64,000 nucleotides of DNA from Polyangiaceae bacterium (GTDB lineage: Bacteria; Myxococcota_A; Polyangia; Polyangiales; Polyangiaceae), in assembly GCA_041389725.1 (NCBI GenBank), contig JAWKRG010000014.1, positions 186,001 through 250,000 of the forward strand, written 5' to 3'. This document shows positions 48,290 through 56,676 of the stretch, one piece after another. Both the position numbers and the translations under genes were made by a program. Positions within the stretch are counted from its first letter, which is position 1, and each line of letters begins with the position of its first letter. The notes under the pieces are model-generated. The model searched no databases. It was not told the DNA's origin and worked only from the letters and a program-made list of their open reading frames with translations.

Positions 48290-50539
48290 ATGGGCTCCAA
48301 AGAAGTTCTCGACCAGCTTGGCGTCATCGCCGAGCGCGTGCAGCGCGAGTTCGAGGAAGAGCGCAGGGTACTGTCCTTCGCTGAATACCTGGAGCTGTTC
48401 GCGCAAGATCCGGTGCGGCACAGTCGAGATGCGTCGCGCTACATCCGCGACATGTTCGAGCACTATGGTCGCAGCGAAGTGCAGCGTCCCTGGGGCACGG
48501 AGAGTCGCTTTCGACTCTTCGACTTGCCGTTCTTGCCCGCAGATGACGCCCGCCGCGATTCCCTCGTGGCCCACGAGAGCGTGCAATTGGAACTGTTCCG
48601 CGTCCTTTCCAACTTCGTGCGCGAGGGGCGCCCCAACCGCGTCGTGCTGCTGCATGGCCCCAACGGGTCCGCCAAGAGCACGGCAGCTGCGTGCATCATG
48701 CGCGCTCTGGAGCACTATTCCGCCCTGGACGAGGGCGCGCTGTACCGCTTTCACTGGGTGTTCCCCAATCAATCCAAGCTCAAGGGCTCCATTGGGTTCA
48801 CCGGGCGTCGCAGTGGCCACCCCGACGACGATAGCTATGCGCACTTGGCCGATGCTCAGGTGGACGCAAGGCTCTTCATGGAGGTCCGCGACCACCCCCT
48901 TTTCCTGCTTCCCCACCGAGAGCGGGTCAGTCTGCTCGAGCGCCTCTACGCCGATACGGAGGCGCCCGAACCGCCGCCGACCTGGATTGCACAGGGAAGT
49001 CTGTCTCACAAGAGCCGCCAAGTGTACGAAGCGCTGCTCACGAGCTACGAGGGGTCGCTCGCGGAAGTGCTGCGTCACGTGCAGGTGGAGCGCTACTTCA
49101 TTTCCCGTCGCTATCGCGTGGGCGCGGTGACGTTGGGCCCGCAGCTGTCCGTGGACGCCGGGGAGCGCCAGGTCACCGCCGATCGCTCGCTCTCCGCCCT
49201 GCCATCGTCGCTGCAATCGGTCACGCTTTTCGAGGCCTTTGGAGAGCTACTGGATGCCGCAGGCGGCATGATCGAGTTTTCGGATCTGCTCAAGCGACCC
49301 CTGGATGCCTTCAAGTACCTACAGATCACTGCCGAGACCGGCGAGGTCAGTCTGCGCTCCCAGAGCGTGCAGGTGAACTGCGTGATGCTCGCCAGCGGCA
49401 ACGAAGTGCACTTGGCCGCGTTTCGAGAACACCCGGAGTTCGAGAGCTTCCGCGGCCGCTTCGAGCTCGTGAAGATGCCGTACCTGCGCAACTACCCCGA
49501 CGAAAAGCACATCTACGATGCGCAGATCGCGCCGCAGATCCGCAAGCACGTGGCGCCGCACTCCACGGAGGTGGCGGCGCAGTTCGCCGTGCTCACTCGC
49601 ATGCGGCGGCCAGACCCGGATTGCTACGAGAAGCCCCTGCGCGACGTAGTCAGCGAGATCACCGCGCTGGAGAAGATGGAACTCTACGCTACCGGACAGC
49701 CGCCCCTTCGTCTGGACGACGAATCGGCCAAGCTGCTCAAGGGCGGCGTTGCAGCGCTCTACGGCGAAAGTGCTGCGTACCCCATCTACGAGGGCAGCAT
49801 TGGGGCCAGCCCGCGAGAGATGCGCACGTTGCTGTTGGATGCGGCGCAAAACCCACGCTTCGACTGCCTGTCGCCCTTCGCGGTGCTCGAAGCCCTCGAC
49901 CGCTTGTGCGAGCGCACTAGTGAGTACACCTGGCTTCAGGAAGACAAGGCGCCCGGGGGCTACCACGATCACAAGCAATTCCGCACGCAACTGCGTCAGC
50001 GGTTGCTCGACACCTTGGAGGACGAATTCCGCGCCGCCAGTGGCCTGGTGGACGAGGAGAAGTACACCGAGCTCTTCGACCGCTACATCACGCACGTCAG
50101 CTATTGGGTGAAGTCCGAGAAGCTGCGTAACCCCCTGACGGGGCAATACGAAGACCCGGACTTGCGCATGATGCAGGAGGTGGAAGCGTTGCTGGGGGTG
50201 CCCGACGAAGCGGAATCCTTGCGTCACTCTTTGATCAATCGCGTCGCGGCGTGGGCGATCGACAATCCGGGTGCAGCGGTGGACAACACGCGCGTGTTTC
50301 ACGCGCAGATCAAGCGGCTCAAGGACGCAGTCTTCTCCGAGCGTCGCGTTGCAATGGCCAAGCTCGCGCGAGACATGGTGCTCTTGCTGCGTGAAGAGAG
50401 CGGTCTCGATGAGGCGCGACGTCAGGCCGCGCAGGCAGCCGTGGGGGAGCTACGTTCTCGCTTCGGCTACGAAGACAGTTCGGTTCTGGATGCGGCGGTG
50501 GCACTCACACGAGAGCGCTTTGCCGAGCTACTCAGCTGA
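48290..50539 (+). CDS. prkA: PrkA-family serine protein kinase (AAA+-type)
   Basis: PrkA proteins are AAA+ ATPases with reported serine kinase or protease-like activity, linked to stress and sporulation in Bacillus and E. coli (YeaG). The 749-residue protein has the PrkA N-terminal segment (SFAEYLELFAQDPVRHSRDASRYIRDMF), Walker A GPNGSAKST near residue 123, the FPNQSKLKGSIGF region, and the VMLASGNEVHLAAF element before a helical lid. The C-terminal PrkA domain (about 500-749) includes SEYTWLQEDKAPGGYHDHKQF and YITHVSYWVKSEK. It is somewhat longer than the usual 640-690 residues. Its start lies 62 bp after the lipoprotein stop; the APC transporter follows after 3 bp, so they should be translated together. 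E. coli yeaG lies with other stress genes; those partners are not evident here. Confidence 0.93.
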   Translation: MGSKEVLDQLGVIAERVQREFEEERRVLSFAEYLELFAQDPVRHSRDASRYIRDMFEHYGRSEVQRPWGTESRFRLFDLPFLPADDARRDSLVAHESVQLELFRVLSNFVREGRPNRVVLLHGPNGSAKSTAAACIMRALEHYSALDEGALYRFHWVFPNQSKLKGSIGFTGRRSGHPDDDSYAHLADAQVDARLFMEVRDHPLFLLPHRERVSLLERLYADTEAPEPPPTWIAQGSLSHKSRQVYEALLTSYEGSLAEVLRHVQVERYFISRRYRVGAVTLGPQLSVDAGERQVTADRSLSALPSSLQSVTLFEAFGELLDAAGGMIEFSDLLKRPLDAFKYLQITAETGEVSLRSQSVQVNCVMLASGNEVHLAAFREHPEFESFRGRFELVKMPYLRNYPDEKHIYDAQIAPQIRKHVAPHSTEVAAQFAVLTRMRRPDPDCYEKPLRDVVSEITALEKMELYATGQPPLRLDDESAKLLKGGVAALYGESAAYPIYEGSIGASPREMRTLLLDAAQNPRFDCLSPFAVLEALDRLCERTSEYTWLQEDKAPGGYHDHKQFRTQLRQRLLDTLEDEFRAASGLVDEEKYTELFDRYITHVSYWVKSEKLRNPLTGQYEDPDLRMMQEVEALLGVPDEAESLRHSLINRVAAWAIDNPGAAVDNTRVFHAQIKRLKDAVFSERRVAMAKLARDMVLLLREESGLDEARRQAAQAAVGELRSRFGYEDSSVLDAAVALTRERFAELLS

Positions 50540-50542
50540 GTC

Positions 50543-51796
50543 ATGACCCGCGCTCAGCCGCTGTCCTTCGGCGCGCTGTTGGCGCTGGGGGTAAACGGAA
50601 TCGTGGGCGTGGGCATCTTCTTCGCGCCGCGCGAAGTGGCTGCCTTGGCGCCGGGCACGACGGGACTCTGGGCTTACGCGCTCACTGCGCTGCTGCTCGT
50701 TCCCATCGCGGGGGTCTATGCCAGCCTCGGCAGTCGCTTCGCCGAGGACGGCGGCCCCTACGTGTGGGCGCGTGAAGCCTTCGGCGGCTCCGCAGGCTTC
50801 CTCGTCGGCTGGATTGCGGCCGTCAGTGCGCTGTTCAGCACCTCTGCAGTGATGGCTGGCCTCGCCACCCATGCAGGCCCCCTGGTCGGCGCGAGTGCAC
50901 CGGTCGCTCGCGCGGCTTTCGGCGTGTTCCTGTGCTTCGTCCTTGCGGCGATCGCCTTCACTGGACTCAGGCCGAGTTCCTGGGTGTGGTCGACCCTGAC
51001 GCTGCTGAAGCTCGCGCCCCTGGTAGCTTTGGTGCTGGCGTTTTTCTCGGCCGGAGAGCCCGCTGCCGCAGCGAGCGAAGCGGCGGTGGTCAGTCTGCCG
51101 CGCGCCATGTTGGTCGTGCTGTTCGCGCTCCAGGGTTTCGAGATCGTCGTGGTTCCTGCGGGCAATGCTCCTCGCAGCGGAAGCGGCGTGGCGGCGGCGA
51201 CCGTGCTCGCGCTTTTGGGTGCGGCGCTGCTCTACGTCGCGCTGCACGCCGCGTGTCTGTCGGTCCCGAATCTCGCGCAGAGCGCCGCGCCCCTCGTCGA
51301 CGCTGCAGCGCGGCACGGGGGGCGCGGTCTGAGCCGGACAGTCTCCGTCGCGACCAACGTGTCGGCCCTCGGGATAGCCTTCGGGATGTTCGCCATGACG
51401 CCACGCTATCTTGCGGCCTTGGGCACCGACGCCGGTCTCGGTGCTTGGCTCGGTCGGGAAAGCCAGCGCCAGGTGCCGACGCGAGCGCTCGCTATCACCC
51501 TGGGCGTGGTGGCGATGCTGGTGGTGGGCCCGCGCTTGGAACAGCTCTTCGTACTTTCCAGCGTTGCCGTGGTGCTGCAGTACTCAGTCAGCGCTGCGGC
51601 CCTCGTTCGCCTCGCACTGACGCGCACACGCGGGCTCGGACCTCGCCACCTGGTGCTCGCGGGCCTGTCCCTGGCTCCCGTGGTGCTGGCCGCGACAGCC
51701 GCGAGCCCTCGTGAGCTTCTGGTGGCGTTTGGCGCGCTGCTCTTGGGCGGCGTGGTCTGGGGGATCCGCCGGTTTTTCGGGTCTCGCACGCGCTGA
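50543..51796 (+). CDS. APC-superfamily amino-acid permease
   Basis: A 417-residue transporter with about 12 hydrophobic helices and the family's signature in helix 1 (LGVNGIVGVGIFFAPREV, matching GxGIFxxP). Further helices include GLWAYALTALLLVPIAGVY, AGFLVGWIAAVSALF, FGVFLCFVLAAIAFTG, LPRAMLVVLFALQGFEIVVV and ALAITLGVVAMLVV. It should import or exchange amino acids or amines at the inner membrane; the substrate is not predictable. It starts 3 bp after prkA, so nutrient uptake and PrkA could be linked in one stress response. The next gene, a TonB-family protein, starts 38 bp downstream. Confidence 0.9.
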   Translation: MTRAQPLSFGALLALGVNGIVGVGIFFAPREVAALAPGTTGLWAYALTALLLVPIAGVYASLGSRFAEDGGPYVWAREAFGGSAGFLVGWIAAVSALFSTSAVMAGLATHAGPLVGASAPVARAAFGVFLCFVLAAIAFTGLRPSSWVWSTLTLLKLAPLVALVLAFFSAGEPAAAASEAAVVSLPRAMLVVLFALQGFEIVVVPAGNAPRSGSGVAAATVLALLGAALLYVALHAACLSVPNLAQSAAPLVDAAARHGGRGLSRTVSVATNVSALGIAFGMFAMTPRYLAALGTDAGLGAWLGRESQRQVPTRALAITLGVVAMLVVGPRLEQLFVLSSVAVVLQYSVSAAALVRLALTRTRGLGPRHLVLAGLSLAPVVLAATAASPRELLVAFGALLLGGVVWGIRRFFGSRTR

Positions 51797-51834
51797 GCTG
51801 GCCCCGTCGTCTGCAGGAGTTATTCTGTTGGAGA

Positions 51835-53181
51835 ATGGCTCCGCGCCGCAACGTCGATCCAGGTGCACTGGTTGCTTCCGTGGGTCTGCATGCGTTGCTC
51901 TTGGGGCTAGGCGCGCTATGGGTCGCACGCAGTCTGCAATCGACCACGCCTACGCCGGCGAACTCGGTGGCGATCGACATCGACACCGTGCAGTTGCCCA
52001 CGGGCGTGGACCTGCCGCCGATGCGAACGGGAACGCTGCTGGGGCGCGATACCCCGCGGGACGCGAAGCAGGCCAAGGTTCCACCGGGTGGGGGAGAGCG
52101 AGTGCCGCGTCCCGACTCGACGCGTGCGGGCCACGGTGGCAGCGACGAGGCGGCCGAGCCCGCCCTCAACTTGGCGGATCAGAATGATGGTCTGACGTTG
52201 GATCGCGATCCCTTCAACAGCCCCGTACGCAGTCAGGTGCAGCGGTTGGAGACGTCCAATCTGCGCCGTAGCCTCGACGATCGGCGCGCGACCCCGAACC
52301 CGATGGAGCTGGACTTCGTCGCCACGGGACCAGGTCGTGTTGCCGAGCGCCGTCCCGTCAGTCGCTACAATCCAGGAAGCGGTGAACTCAGCGGCACGCG
52401 CGTTGCCATGCGCGGCGGCGAACTCGGTGGACCCGACGGACCGCCAGGGGGGCTGGAGTCATTGCCTGGCGCGTCTCAGCTCGGCGAAAGCCAAGAGCGC
52501 ACGGCGGCGGGGCTTACTGGCAGCGTGCGCGGCGCCGGTGTCGCACGTAGCGCATCCGTGATGCTGGCGCGGCCAAGCGTGCCGCGCGCGCGCGCAGCCG
52601 TCCCCGCTCCAGCCCGGGGTCAAGCCCAAGACACCGTGGACAGTCGCCAAGAAGTCGCAAGCGCCGTGCGCTCGTTGATTCACGCTTCGGGACCCGGTGC
52701 GCTACGACGTGCGACAGGGCCCGGAGGTACCGACGGTGACGGCGCGCCGGCCAGCGGTGGACGCCAGGGCCCGGGCTCGACCTCTGCCGCCGCGGGGTAT
52801 GGCCCCGGGCGCGCGCGCGATGGCAGTGGTGACCCACGACTCACGGGGTACTTCCGCAACATCGAACGCAAGGTGGAGCCACACTGGCGCGACGCCTTTC
52901 CAGACTGGGCCATCGCTCAAGGCCGAGGCGGACTCGCCACTCTGCGCATCACCTTGTCTCCCGGCGGCGACGTCATGGCGGTTTCCGTGCATCGCAGCAG
53001 TGGCATCAGCGAGTTCGACGAGAACGTCATGCGCGCCGTACGTCGAGCCGGCCCCTTTGGCCCGCTGCCCTCGGTCTACGCACGGCGCCCGCTCACTCTC
53101 CACATGGCCTTCGACGCCGTCAATCCCGCCATCGGCCGCGACGGACCGGGGCCTGGCACCCGTCGATCGCCTTCCCCTTGA
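51835..53181 (+). CDS. TonB-family protein with a long Gly/Pro/Arg spacer
   Basis: A 448-residue protein with one N-terminal transmembrane helix (LVASVGLHALLLGLGALWVA), a periplasmic spacer of about 300 residues rich in Gly, Pro, Ala and Arg, and a C-terminal TonB-like domain from about residue 340: YFRNIERKVEPHWRDAFPD, GLATLRITLSPGGDVMAVSV and DENVMRAVRRAGPFGPLP. This fold couples inner-membrane energy to the outer membrane. ExbB/ExbD-like genes are absent nearby. It may serve another motor, including the gliding complex, whose GltG uses a related domain. ATG 51835 follows GGAGA. It stands last before the tRNA gene, 40 bp downstream. Confidence 0.82.
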   Translation: MAPRRNVDPGALVASVGLHALLLGLGALWVARSLQSTTPTPANSVAIDIDTVQLPTGVDLPPMRTGTLLGRDTPRDAKQAKVPPGGGERVPRPDSTRAGHGGSDEAAEPALNLADQNDGLTLDRDPFNSPVRSQVQRLETSNLRRSLDDRRATPNPMELDFVATGPGRVAERRPVSRYNPGSGELSGTRVAMRGGELGGPDGPPGGLESLPGASQLGESQERTAAGLTGSVRGAGVARSASVMLARPSVPRARAAVPAPARGQAQDTVDSRQEVASAVRSLIHASGPGALRRATGPGGTDGDGAPASGGRQGPGSTSAAAGYGPGRARDGSGDPRLTGYFRNIERKVEPHWRDAFPDWAIAQGRGGLATLRITLSPGGDVMAVSVHRSSGISEFDENVMRAVRRAGPFGPLPSVYARRPLTLHMAFDAVNPAIGRDGPGPGTRRSPSP

Positions 53182-53221
53182 CCCGGCCGCTGCAGCCGTT
53201 CATAGTCCCGGCCCTCAAAAA

Positions 53222-53295
53222 GCCGAGGTAGCTCAGCTGGTTAGAGCACGCGCTTCATAAGCGTGGGGTCGTCGGTTCAAGTCCGACCCTCGGTA
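53222..53295 (+). tRNA. tRNA with CAT anticodon (probably elongator Met)
   Basis: Cloverleaf: acceptor GCCGAGG/CCTCGGT (a G-T wobble at the end pair), D arm GCTC...GAGC, anticodon stem CGCGC/GCGTG with loop TTCATAA, T arm GTCGG/CCGAC with TTCAAGT. The anticodon is CAT and the genome reads ACTA after the acceptor, so CCA is not encoded. It differs strongly from the other CAT tRNA at 45437, so the two are likely Met and Ile2. The T arm and acceptor end (53273 onwards) are repeated 144 bp downstream as part of a 114-bp direct repeat. Confidence 0.92.
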
Positions 53296-53386
53296 CTAGG
53301 CGACATTTCCCGGAATTGTGGGGCGGTTCACGATGCGGCACGCGGACTGAGGCCTCATGTTCGGCGCGTCAGAGCCGTGCGGCTCG
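53273..53386 (+). repeat. 114-bp direct repeat, copy 1 (begins inside the tRNA)
   Basis: This 114-base stretch starts in the tRNA T arm and continues 91 bases past the tRNA end. It is identical over all 114 bases to copy 2 at 53417-53530. A 30-base spacer separates the copies. The shared first 23 bases are the tRNA 3' end. Confidence 0.95.
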
Positions 53387-53416
53387 CGAGCGACGGAGGG
53401 CGGTGCGGTGAGCTGC

Positions 53417-53530
53417 CGGTTCAAGTCCGACCCTCGGTACTAGGCGACATTTCCCGGAATTGTGGGGCGGTTCACGATGCGGCACGCGGACTGAGGCCTC
53501 ATGTTCGGCGCGTCAGAGCCGTGCGGCTCG
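53417..53530 (+). repeat. 114-bp direct repeat, copy 2 (tRNA tail without tRNA)
   Basis: An exact second copy of 53273-53386, shifted by 144 bases. It carries only the T arm and acceptor end of the tRNA, not the D arm or anticodon, so it is not a functional tRNA gene. It looks like the product of a tandem duplication, or of insertion and loss of an element that used the tRNA 3' end as its attachment site. No integrase gene is nearby. Confidence 0.95.
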
Positions 53531-53564
53531 TGAACGGTGCACCGCGTTGGTTCGCGCGCGTGGG

Positions 53565-54365
53565 CTACTCCAGCGTTCCCGAGATGCCGAGGGTCAGCCA
53601 TGTGTGCAACGCGCGAGCCTCGACAGCCCCGGAGCCCCCAAAGCTGCTGACCGACACGTCACGGTGAAGGTACTGACCCACGGAGAAGCCGACGAATGGA
53701 CCGGCGAAGGAGCGGGCCGTGAGGAAGTCCATTCCTACCATTGCGTCCACGAGCGAGACGCCGTGAAATGATGCACTGACGCTCGCGTCGCCCCTGGAAC
53801 GAATCAACGTCAAGTACTCGTAGCCCGCACCCACCCCGACCCACGGTCGCGTCTTCGCAAAAGGTGCGAAGTTGTAGGTTATCTCCGGGCCGCTCCGGAT
53901 CCGCCAACCGCTGCAAGTCACATCGTCCGGGCAGTCTGAATTGATCGCGTAGCCGGGCTCGAACACGACGCCGACAAACAGGTTCGCGTTCAGGCGATAG
54001 CCCAGCGAAAGCCCGATGCTCACGACGCTGTCCAGTCCGTCGGAAAGTGGGGCGTCGACTTGCACGTCGCCGCCGGGCAGTCCGAAGCCGAAGCGAGCGC
54101 TCAGCCCCACGCCCGGACGAAAGCGGCTGCGTCGCGCCTGAACTGGATCCGGATCAGTAGTGGCGAACGGCGAATCGCCGCCGTCATAGCCGGGTGAGGT
54201 CGTCGGCGTGCTCCTATTGTCGAGCACGACGTCGTCACTACTCTTGGCCTGCGTTGCTGCGCTCGCCCTGAAAGGACTGCTCAGATTCGGTTCGGCCTGC
54301 GCAGGACGGCTGGTAACGGCCGCGCTGTACACGATGGTGAAGGCTGTGATTCTCTTGATCCACAC
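53565..54365 (-). CDS. Outer-membrane beta-barrel protein
   Basis: A 266-residue protein. GTG 54365 starts a signal peptide (WIKRITAFTIVYSAAVTSRPAQA) with GAGG eight bases upstream; the longer open frame to 54647 runs through the 38-bp repeat and is rejected. A short Ser/Thr/Asp-rich linker leads to a small barrel: FRPGVGLSARFGFGLPGG, VVSIGLSLGYRLNANLFVGVVFEPGY, PEITYNFAPFAKTRPWVGVGAGYEYLT, FAGPFVGFSVGQYLHRDV and TWLTLGISGTLE. It differs from the OMPs at 1.5-3.4 kb. Two cysteines (DCPDDVTCSGW) may form a loop disulphide. It lies beside the tRNA repeat region, which may mean it was acquired, although base composition is not clearly different. Role unknown. Confidence 0.82.
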   Translation of the reverse strand: MWIKRITAFTIVYSAAVTSRPAQAEPNLSSPFRASAATQAKSSDDVVLDNRSTPTTSPGYDGGDSPFATTDPDPVQARRSRFRPGVGLSARFGFGLPGGDVQVDAPLSDGLDSVVSIGLSLGYRLNANLFVGVVFEPGYAINSDCPDDVTCSGWRIRSGPEITYNFAPFAKTRPWVGVGAGYEYLTLIRSRGDASVSASFHGVSLVDAMVGMDFLTARSFAGPFVGFSVGQYLHRDVSVSSFGGSGAVEARALHTWLTLGISGTLE

Positions 54366-54505
54366 GGGAGCACCTCGTGCACGGGCTCCTGCAATGGCGA
54401 TGCCACTCTCGAGCAGCGAGAAAGCACGCAGTTCTTGGGGCGAGCCGTGGACCACGCACACCGCCGGGTAGGACGATTTGGTCCACGTCGGGTGGCCTGG
54501 TGGTG

Positions 54506-54546
54506 CCGCCGGCTTTCGGCGGGACGCGGAGCTGACGCACGTCAGC
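54506..54546 (-). terminator. Two hairpins downstream of the GNAT gene
   Basis: CCGCCG/CGGCGG (54506-54522, 5-base loop) and GCTGACG/CGTCAGC (54531-54546, 2-base loop) lie just past the GNAT stop on the minus strand, separated from it by copy 1 of the 38-bp repeat. No T run is present. They could end GNAT transcription or be part of a structured repeat element. Confidence 0.4.
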
Positions 54547-54584
54547 AGGCGCAACACGTATCCTCGCGAACAGCGCGCGCCGCG
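54547..54584. repeat. 38-bp direct repeat, copy 1
   Basis: Identical over 38 bases to 54599-54636, shifted by 52 bases with a 14-base gap. Copy 1 lies beyond the GNAT stop codon and would encode the same peptide (ARCSRGYVLRL) if the frame were open. Confidence 0.95.
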
Positions 54585-54594
54585 TTCGCACGGA

Positions 54595-55053
54595 TCAGAG
54601 GCGCAACACGTATCCTCGCGAACAGCGCGCGCCGCGGACTTCGCCATCGTCGCGAGTGAATCCGCTGGCCTCGTAGAAGGCGATGGCGCGCGCCATCCGC
54701 TCGGTGGTGTCGAGCACGATGCGCTGGGCGCGCCGAGCCCTCGCCCAGGCTAGGGCGGTGTTCAAGAGCGCGCGGCCGAGCCCGAGCCCGCGCGCGCCAG
54801 GCAGCAGGTACATCTTGCGCAGTTCGAAAGTTGCGGGTGCTACGGGGAACAAGCCCGCGCAGCCGACCAGCCCACCGCCCGCATCTCGCGCCACCCAAAG
54901 CTCGCCGCCGCGATCACGATAGGAGCCTGGGAGATCGAGTAGTTCGACGTCGGTCATCGCCCCCTCGCCAAAGCTGAGCCCGAACTCCGCGAGCACGCCA
55001 CGCACGAGCGCGACCAACTCGCCCACATCCGCTCGCGCGACGGGCTCAATCAT
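54595..55053 (-). CDS. GNAT-family N-acetyltransferase
   Basis: A 152-residue protein with the acetyl-CoA-binding GNAT core: ELWVARDAGGGLVGCAGLFPV, LRKMYLLPGARGLGLGRALLNTAL (the Q/RxxGxG/A loop), RIVLDTTERMARAIAFYEASGF. It should transfer an acetyl group to an amine; the substrate is unknown. ATG 55053 starts MIEPVARADVGELV, the typical GNAT beginning; the open frame upstream to 55350 does not look like protein. The C terminus (RGARCSRGYVLRL) is encoded by DNA duplicated just beyond the stop. Confidence 0.85.
   Translation of the reverse strand: MIEPVARADVGELVALVRGVLAEFGLSFGEGAMTDVELLDLPGSYRDRGGELWVARDAGGGLVGCAGLFPVAPATFELRKMYLLPGARGLGLGRALLNTALAWARARRAQRIVLDTTERMARAIAFYEASGFTRDDGEVRGARCSRGYVLRL
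54599..54636. repeat. 38-bp direct repeat, copy 2 (within the GNAT 3' end)
   Basis: Copy 2 encodes the last dozen residues of the GNAT protein, ending VLRL. The exact duplication of a gene tail next to itself suggests a recent local slippage or recombination event. Confidence 0.95.
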
Positions 55054-55403
55054 CAAGGGAGGGGAATGAGCCACAGCACCGCTCAAGTGCGCATGGCAGC
55101 GCGCGAAGTCAAGGTCGGCCCGCGGGTTCCGGGCCAACGTCAGTTCTGGTGGCCGCGCCCAGCCTCGAAGCCTGTCCCAGGATCGGAGCCAGATCCGGCT
55201 CCTGCCCCGGACCCGCACGGGGCGGTCGCTCCGGATCTCGCCGCTCCCCGCGGGAGGCGCCGCGGTGAGCTGGCCCGCGTCGAGATGAAAACCAACAACG
55301 GATCTCCACAGTTGCGGCCAATTCGCTCGCGTGGAGCAGATGGGGCACACGCGACGGGGCCGATTCGGTTACCCTGCGCGCTTTCGAAGGGAACCTGACC
55401 AAG
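55054..55403. other. Divergent gap between GNAT and cfa with tandem hairpins
   Basis: About 350 bases. Two perfect 6-bp hairpins lie side by side: GGAGCC/GGCTCC (55185-55202) and GCCCCG/CGGGGC (55204-55223). They could form a structured leader or a transcription barrier. No recognisable sigma-70 promoter was found for cfa; the GC-rich sequence near 55370 offers only poor candidates. Confidence 0.5.
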
Positions 55404-56597
55404 ATGGCGCAACTGACCGATCACGTCGTGTTCAACGACAAGAAGCTCGAACGCAAGTACGCGAACAAACGCATGCCCATGGCACTGCTCTACGAGGCGT
55501 ACTTCGATGGTGACATCGACATTCCAGGCGACATCTACGCGTTCCTGGAGGAGCGTGGGCGACTGGTGAAGAACACCTTGACCCGTGAGCACTTCCGCTG
55601 GGCATTGACGAACTTCGTGCCCGAGGCGCTGATCCACAGCAAGAGCCAGGACGAGCGGATCGTGCGCGAGCACTACGATCGCGGAGACGACTTCTTCGAG
55701 TGGTTCTTGGGTGAGCGCATGGTCTATACCTGCGCGTTCTTCGAGAACGCCAACCAGAGCCTGGAACTGGCCCAGGACAACAAGATGAACTTGGTTTGCC
55801 AGAAGCTCCAGTTGGATCCCGGGCAGAAGTTGCTCGATATCGGCTGCGGCTGGGGAACGCTCACCCGGCACGCCGCGCGCTACTACGGTGTCGACGCGAC
55901 GGGCGTCACGATTTCGGAAAACCAGACCGCGTTTGGCAATCGCCGAATCAAGGACTGGGGGCTCCAAGACCACGCGCGCATCCTGTGTAAAGACTACCGC
56001 GACATCCCCAAGCAGAAGTTCGACAAGATCGTCAGCTTGGAGATGGTCGAGCACGTGGGCGTGAAGAACCTGCTGTCCTTCTACGAGCAGGTGCGCGAGC
56101 TGCTCACCGACGACGGCTTGTTCCTGCTGCAGTGGACGGGGCTCCGTCGCGGCATGCGGCCCGAGGACATGATTTGGATCATGTTCATGGGCAAGTACAT
56201 CTTCCCCGGTGCGGACGCGAGCCTGTGCCCCTCGCCGATGCTCAAGGCGATGGAGAAGGCCGGCTGGGAGACCCACAGCGTGGAGAACGTGAGCACGCAC
56301 TACGCCTGGACGATCCGCCGCTGGCACGACAACTGGCTCAGCAACAAGGAGCACGTGCTGAAGGCCTACGGCGAGCGCTGGTTCCGCATCTGGCACTTCT
56401 TCTTGGCCTGGTCGTCGATCATCGCTCGCCAGGGCAATGCCGCTTGCTTCCAGGTGGTGTTGAACAAGAACCTGGACAGCTACGACCGCACTCGCTGGAT
56501 CGAGCGCAAGGCGGCGATTCTGGGTGACCGGCTGAACCCCCTGGTGACCCCGACGCCGCCCGAGCGGCCCACGAACGGCTCACGCGCCTACAGTTGA
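55404..56597 (+). CDS. cfa: Cyclopropane-fatty-acyl-phospholipid synthase
   Basis: Cfa methylenates the double bond of unsaturated acyl chains in membrane phospholipids using S-adenosylmethionine, a common stationary-phase and stress change. The 397-residue protein has the Cfa hallmark REHYDRGDDFFEWFLGERMVYTCAFF, the SAM motif LLDIGCGWGTLTRHAA (about residue 143), and SLEMVEHVGVKNL. The C terminus is somewhat extended (NPLVTPTPPERPTNGSRAYS). ATG 55404 is the first start after an upstream stop. The next gene, MerR, starts 80 bp downstream behind its own promoter, so the two are probably regulated separately but may share a membrane-homeostasis role. Confidence 0.93.
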   Translation: MAQLTDHVVFNDKKLERKYANKRMPMALLYEAYFDGDIDIPGDIYAFLEERGRLVKNTLTREHFRWALTNFVPEALIHSKSQDERIVREHYDRGDDFFEWFLGERMVYTCAFFENANQSLELAQDNKMNLVCQKLQLDPGQKLLDIGCGWGTLTRHAARYYGVDATGVTISENQTAFGNRRIKDWGLQDHARILCKDYRDIPKQKFDKIVSLEMVEHVGVKNLLSFYEQVRELLTDDGLFLLQWTGLRRGMRPEDMIWIMFMGKYIFPGADASLCPSPMLKAMEKAGWETHSVENVSTHYAWTIRRWHDNWLSNKEHVLKAYGERWFRIWHFFLAWSSIIARQGNAACFQVVLNKNLDSYDRTRWIERKAAILGDRLNPLVTPTPPERPTNGSRAYS

Positions 56598-56640
56598 GGG
56601 GAAAAGCGCGGCGATCGCCGAGTGGCGTCGCCGCGCTACC

Positions 56641-56669
56641 TTGACAGTAAACACTGTAACGGTTAATAC
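56641..56669 (+). promoter_or_regulatory. Promoter and operator of the MerR-HlyIII operon (leaderless)
   Basis: A perfect TTGACA (56641-56646) and TAATAC (56664-56669) are 17 bases apart. The predicted start point is at or next to the ATG at 56677, which would make the mRNA leaderless. The inverted repeat ACAGT-AAAC-ACTGT (56644-56657) overlaps the -35 box and fits binding by the MerR protein itself. Confidence 0.65.
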
Positions 56670-56676
56670 TGGCGTC

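Noticed and set aside
53417..53440. Second tRNA copy next to the tRNA at 53222
   Set aside because: Only the T arm and acceptor end are present; there is no D arm or anticodon.
55054..55350. N-terminal extension of the GNAT protein
   Set aside because: Non-protein-like composition, and the GNAT fold starts at MIEPVARAD.
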